DNA from: Aliiglaciecola lipolytica
Lineage (GTDB): Bacteria; Pseudomonadota; Gammaproteobacteria; Enterobacterales; Alteromonadaceae
Assembly: GCF_018860635.1 (NCBI RefSeq)
Contig: NZ_JAHKPT010000021.1
Location: 404,674 to 468,673 of the forward strand
Direction: 5' to 3'
DNA: 64,000 bases
Positions 63,609 to 64,000 of this stretch are shown here, piece after piece; the first letter of the stretch is position 1; each line of letters opens with the position of its first letter. A program made the translations under genes and the position numbers. The notes under the pieces are model-generated. The model ran no database searches, was not told the origin of the DNA, and saw only the letters and a program-made list of their open reading frames with translations.

Positions 63609-64000
63609 ATGAAAGCAATTGGCTACAAACAAGCGTTACCTATTAATAACCCTGAATCTCTTATTGATATCGAACTGCCACAACCAACTGCATCAGGACA
63701 TGACTTATTAGTTAGCGTCAAGTCGATTGCGGTTAACCCTGTTGATTACAAAATTCGCCAAAATGTTACCCCTGAGGCTGATGCATACAAAGTGCTAGGT
63801 TGGGATGCAGTTGGTGAAGTTGTGGCTATCGGCGATTCAGTTACCCAATTTAAACCAGGTGACAAGGTGTTTTATGCTGGTGATTTGAATCGTCAGGGCG
63901 GTAACGCGGAATTTCAGTTAGTGGATGAACGTATTGTTGGTCACAAACCAAAGAGCTTGTCTGACAGTGAAGCAGCGGCATTGCCGTTGACAGCAATCAC
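63609..64000 (+). CDS. Zinc-type alcohol dehydrogenase/quinone oxidoreductase-like protein (partial)
   Basis: The frame opens at ATG 63609 (GGA upstream) and runs off the window edge, giving 130 residues: MKAIGYKQALPINNPESLID, VNPVDYKIRQN, LGWDAVGEVVAIGDSVTQF, GDKVFYAGDLNRQGGNAEFQ, then the start of the nucleotide-binding domain (LPLTAIT). It is a medium-chain dehydrogenase of the zinc-independent group. It is likely NADPH-dependent and acts on quinones or enones; substrate not determined. Divergent LysR gene probably controls it. Confidence 0.9.
   Translation, partial: MKAIGYKQALPINNPESLIDIELPQPTASGHDLLVSVKSIAVNPVDYKIRQNVTPEADAYKVLGWDAVGEVVAIGDSVTQFKPGDKVFYAGDLNRQGGNAEFQLVDERIVGHKPKSLSDSEAAALPLTAI

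Overview
The window is AT-rich chromosomal DNA from a gammaproteobacterium, most likely an Alteromonadales member of the Glaciecola/Paraglaciecola/Alteromonas group. This is inferred from protein similarity patterns (FadI/FadJ, Tol-Pal, RuvABC, GlrK-QseG-GlrR, PEP-CTERM and CHRD proteins) and from gene order (ffh-ypjD-corB, rpsP-rimM-trmD-rplS, aroF-tyrA convergent with pheA, ybgC-tolQRAB-pal-cpoB followed by lysine tRNAs). No 16S rRNA is present, so genus is not fixed.

Region by region. 1-4.4 kb: the start of a leftward MoxR-type ATPase, then fadI-fadJ (anaerobic-type fatty acid beta-oxidation) behind a near-consensus FadR operator, and a small membrane protein. 4.4-12.6 kb, leftward: a tiny secreted protein made of three copies of a KPGGGIGF-containing repeat, a 1508-residue propeller/PAS/GGDEF/EAL sensor, and an M16 metallopeptidase. 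12.9-19.1 kb: sixA, a 59-residue coiled protein, corB-type CBS transporter, ypjD, ffh, a PEP-CTERM CHRD protein and a frameshifted pseudogene. 19.2-25.4 kb: the rpsP-rimM-trmD-rplS operon, an OmpA-like lipoprotein, a BMT5-like putative rRNA methyltransferase with a zinc-finger tail, a sugar O-acetyltransferase, an enoyl-CoA hydratase and a DnaJ-related protein. 25.4-29 kb, leftward: an EAL protein, a porin and a PstS-like periplasmic protein, probably one phosphate-linked c-di-GMP module.

29.4-33.2 kb: aromatic amino acid synthesis (aroF-tyrA, convergent pheA with an unusual leader). 33.2-37.6 kb: a signalling island with a tandem-receiver protein, YciH, and a STAS antagonist plus REC-PP2C-HATPase partner-switching pair of the HsbA/HsbR or CrsA/CrsR type. 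38-41.8 kb: an EF-hand protein and the GlrK-QseG-GlrR envelope-stress system. 42-46.7 kb: aspS, nudB and ruvCAB (translation and Holliday junction processing). A convincing unannotated small RNA lies on the minus strand at 46.7-46.9 kb. 47.2-52.4 kb: the complete Tol-Pal operon.

52.6-64 kb is more fluid. Two tandem tRNA-Lys genes are followed by repeats carrying tRNA 3' ends and then a six-unit palindromic repeat array. A LytTR regulator is divergent from a membrane acyltransferase; nadA and a HAD phosphatase follow. A tRNA-Ser gene is preceded by two exact-period 139-bp repeats that each begin with the tRNA 5' end. A YegD-type Hsp70 and a Y1 (RAYT-like) transposase sit among short repeats containing ATGGACAGGCAT. 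The window ends with a LysR regulator divergent from a quinone-oxidoreductase-like gene cut by the window edge.

The best candidates for something undescribed are the tandem-repeat secreted peptide, the minus-strand sRNA downstream of ruvB, the two kinds of tRNA-fragment repeats, the BMT5/zinc-finger protein and the pheA leader.
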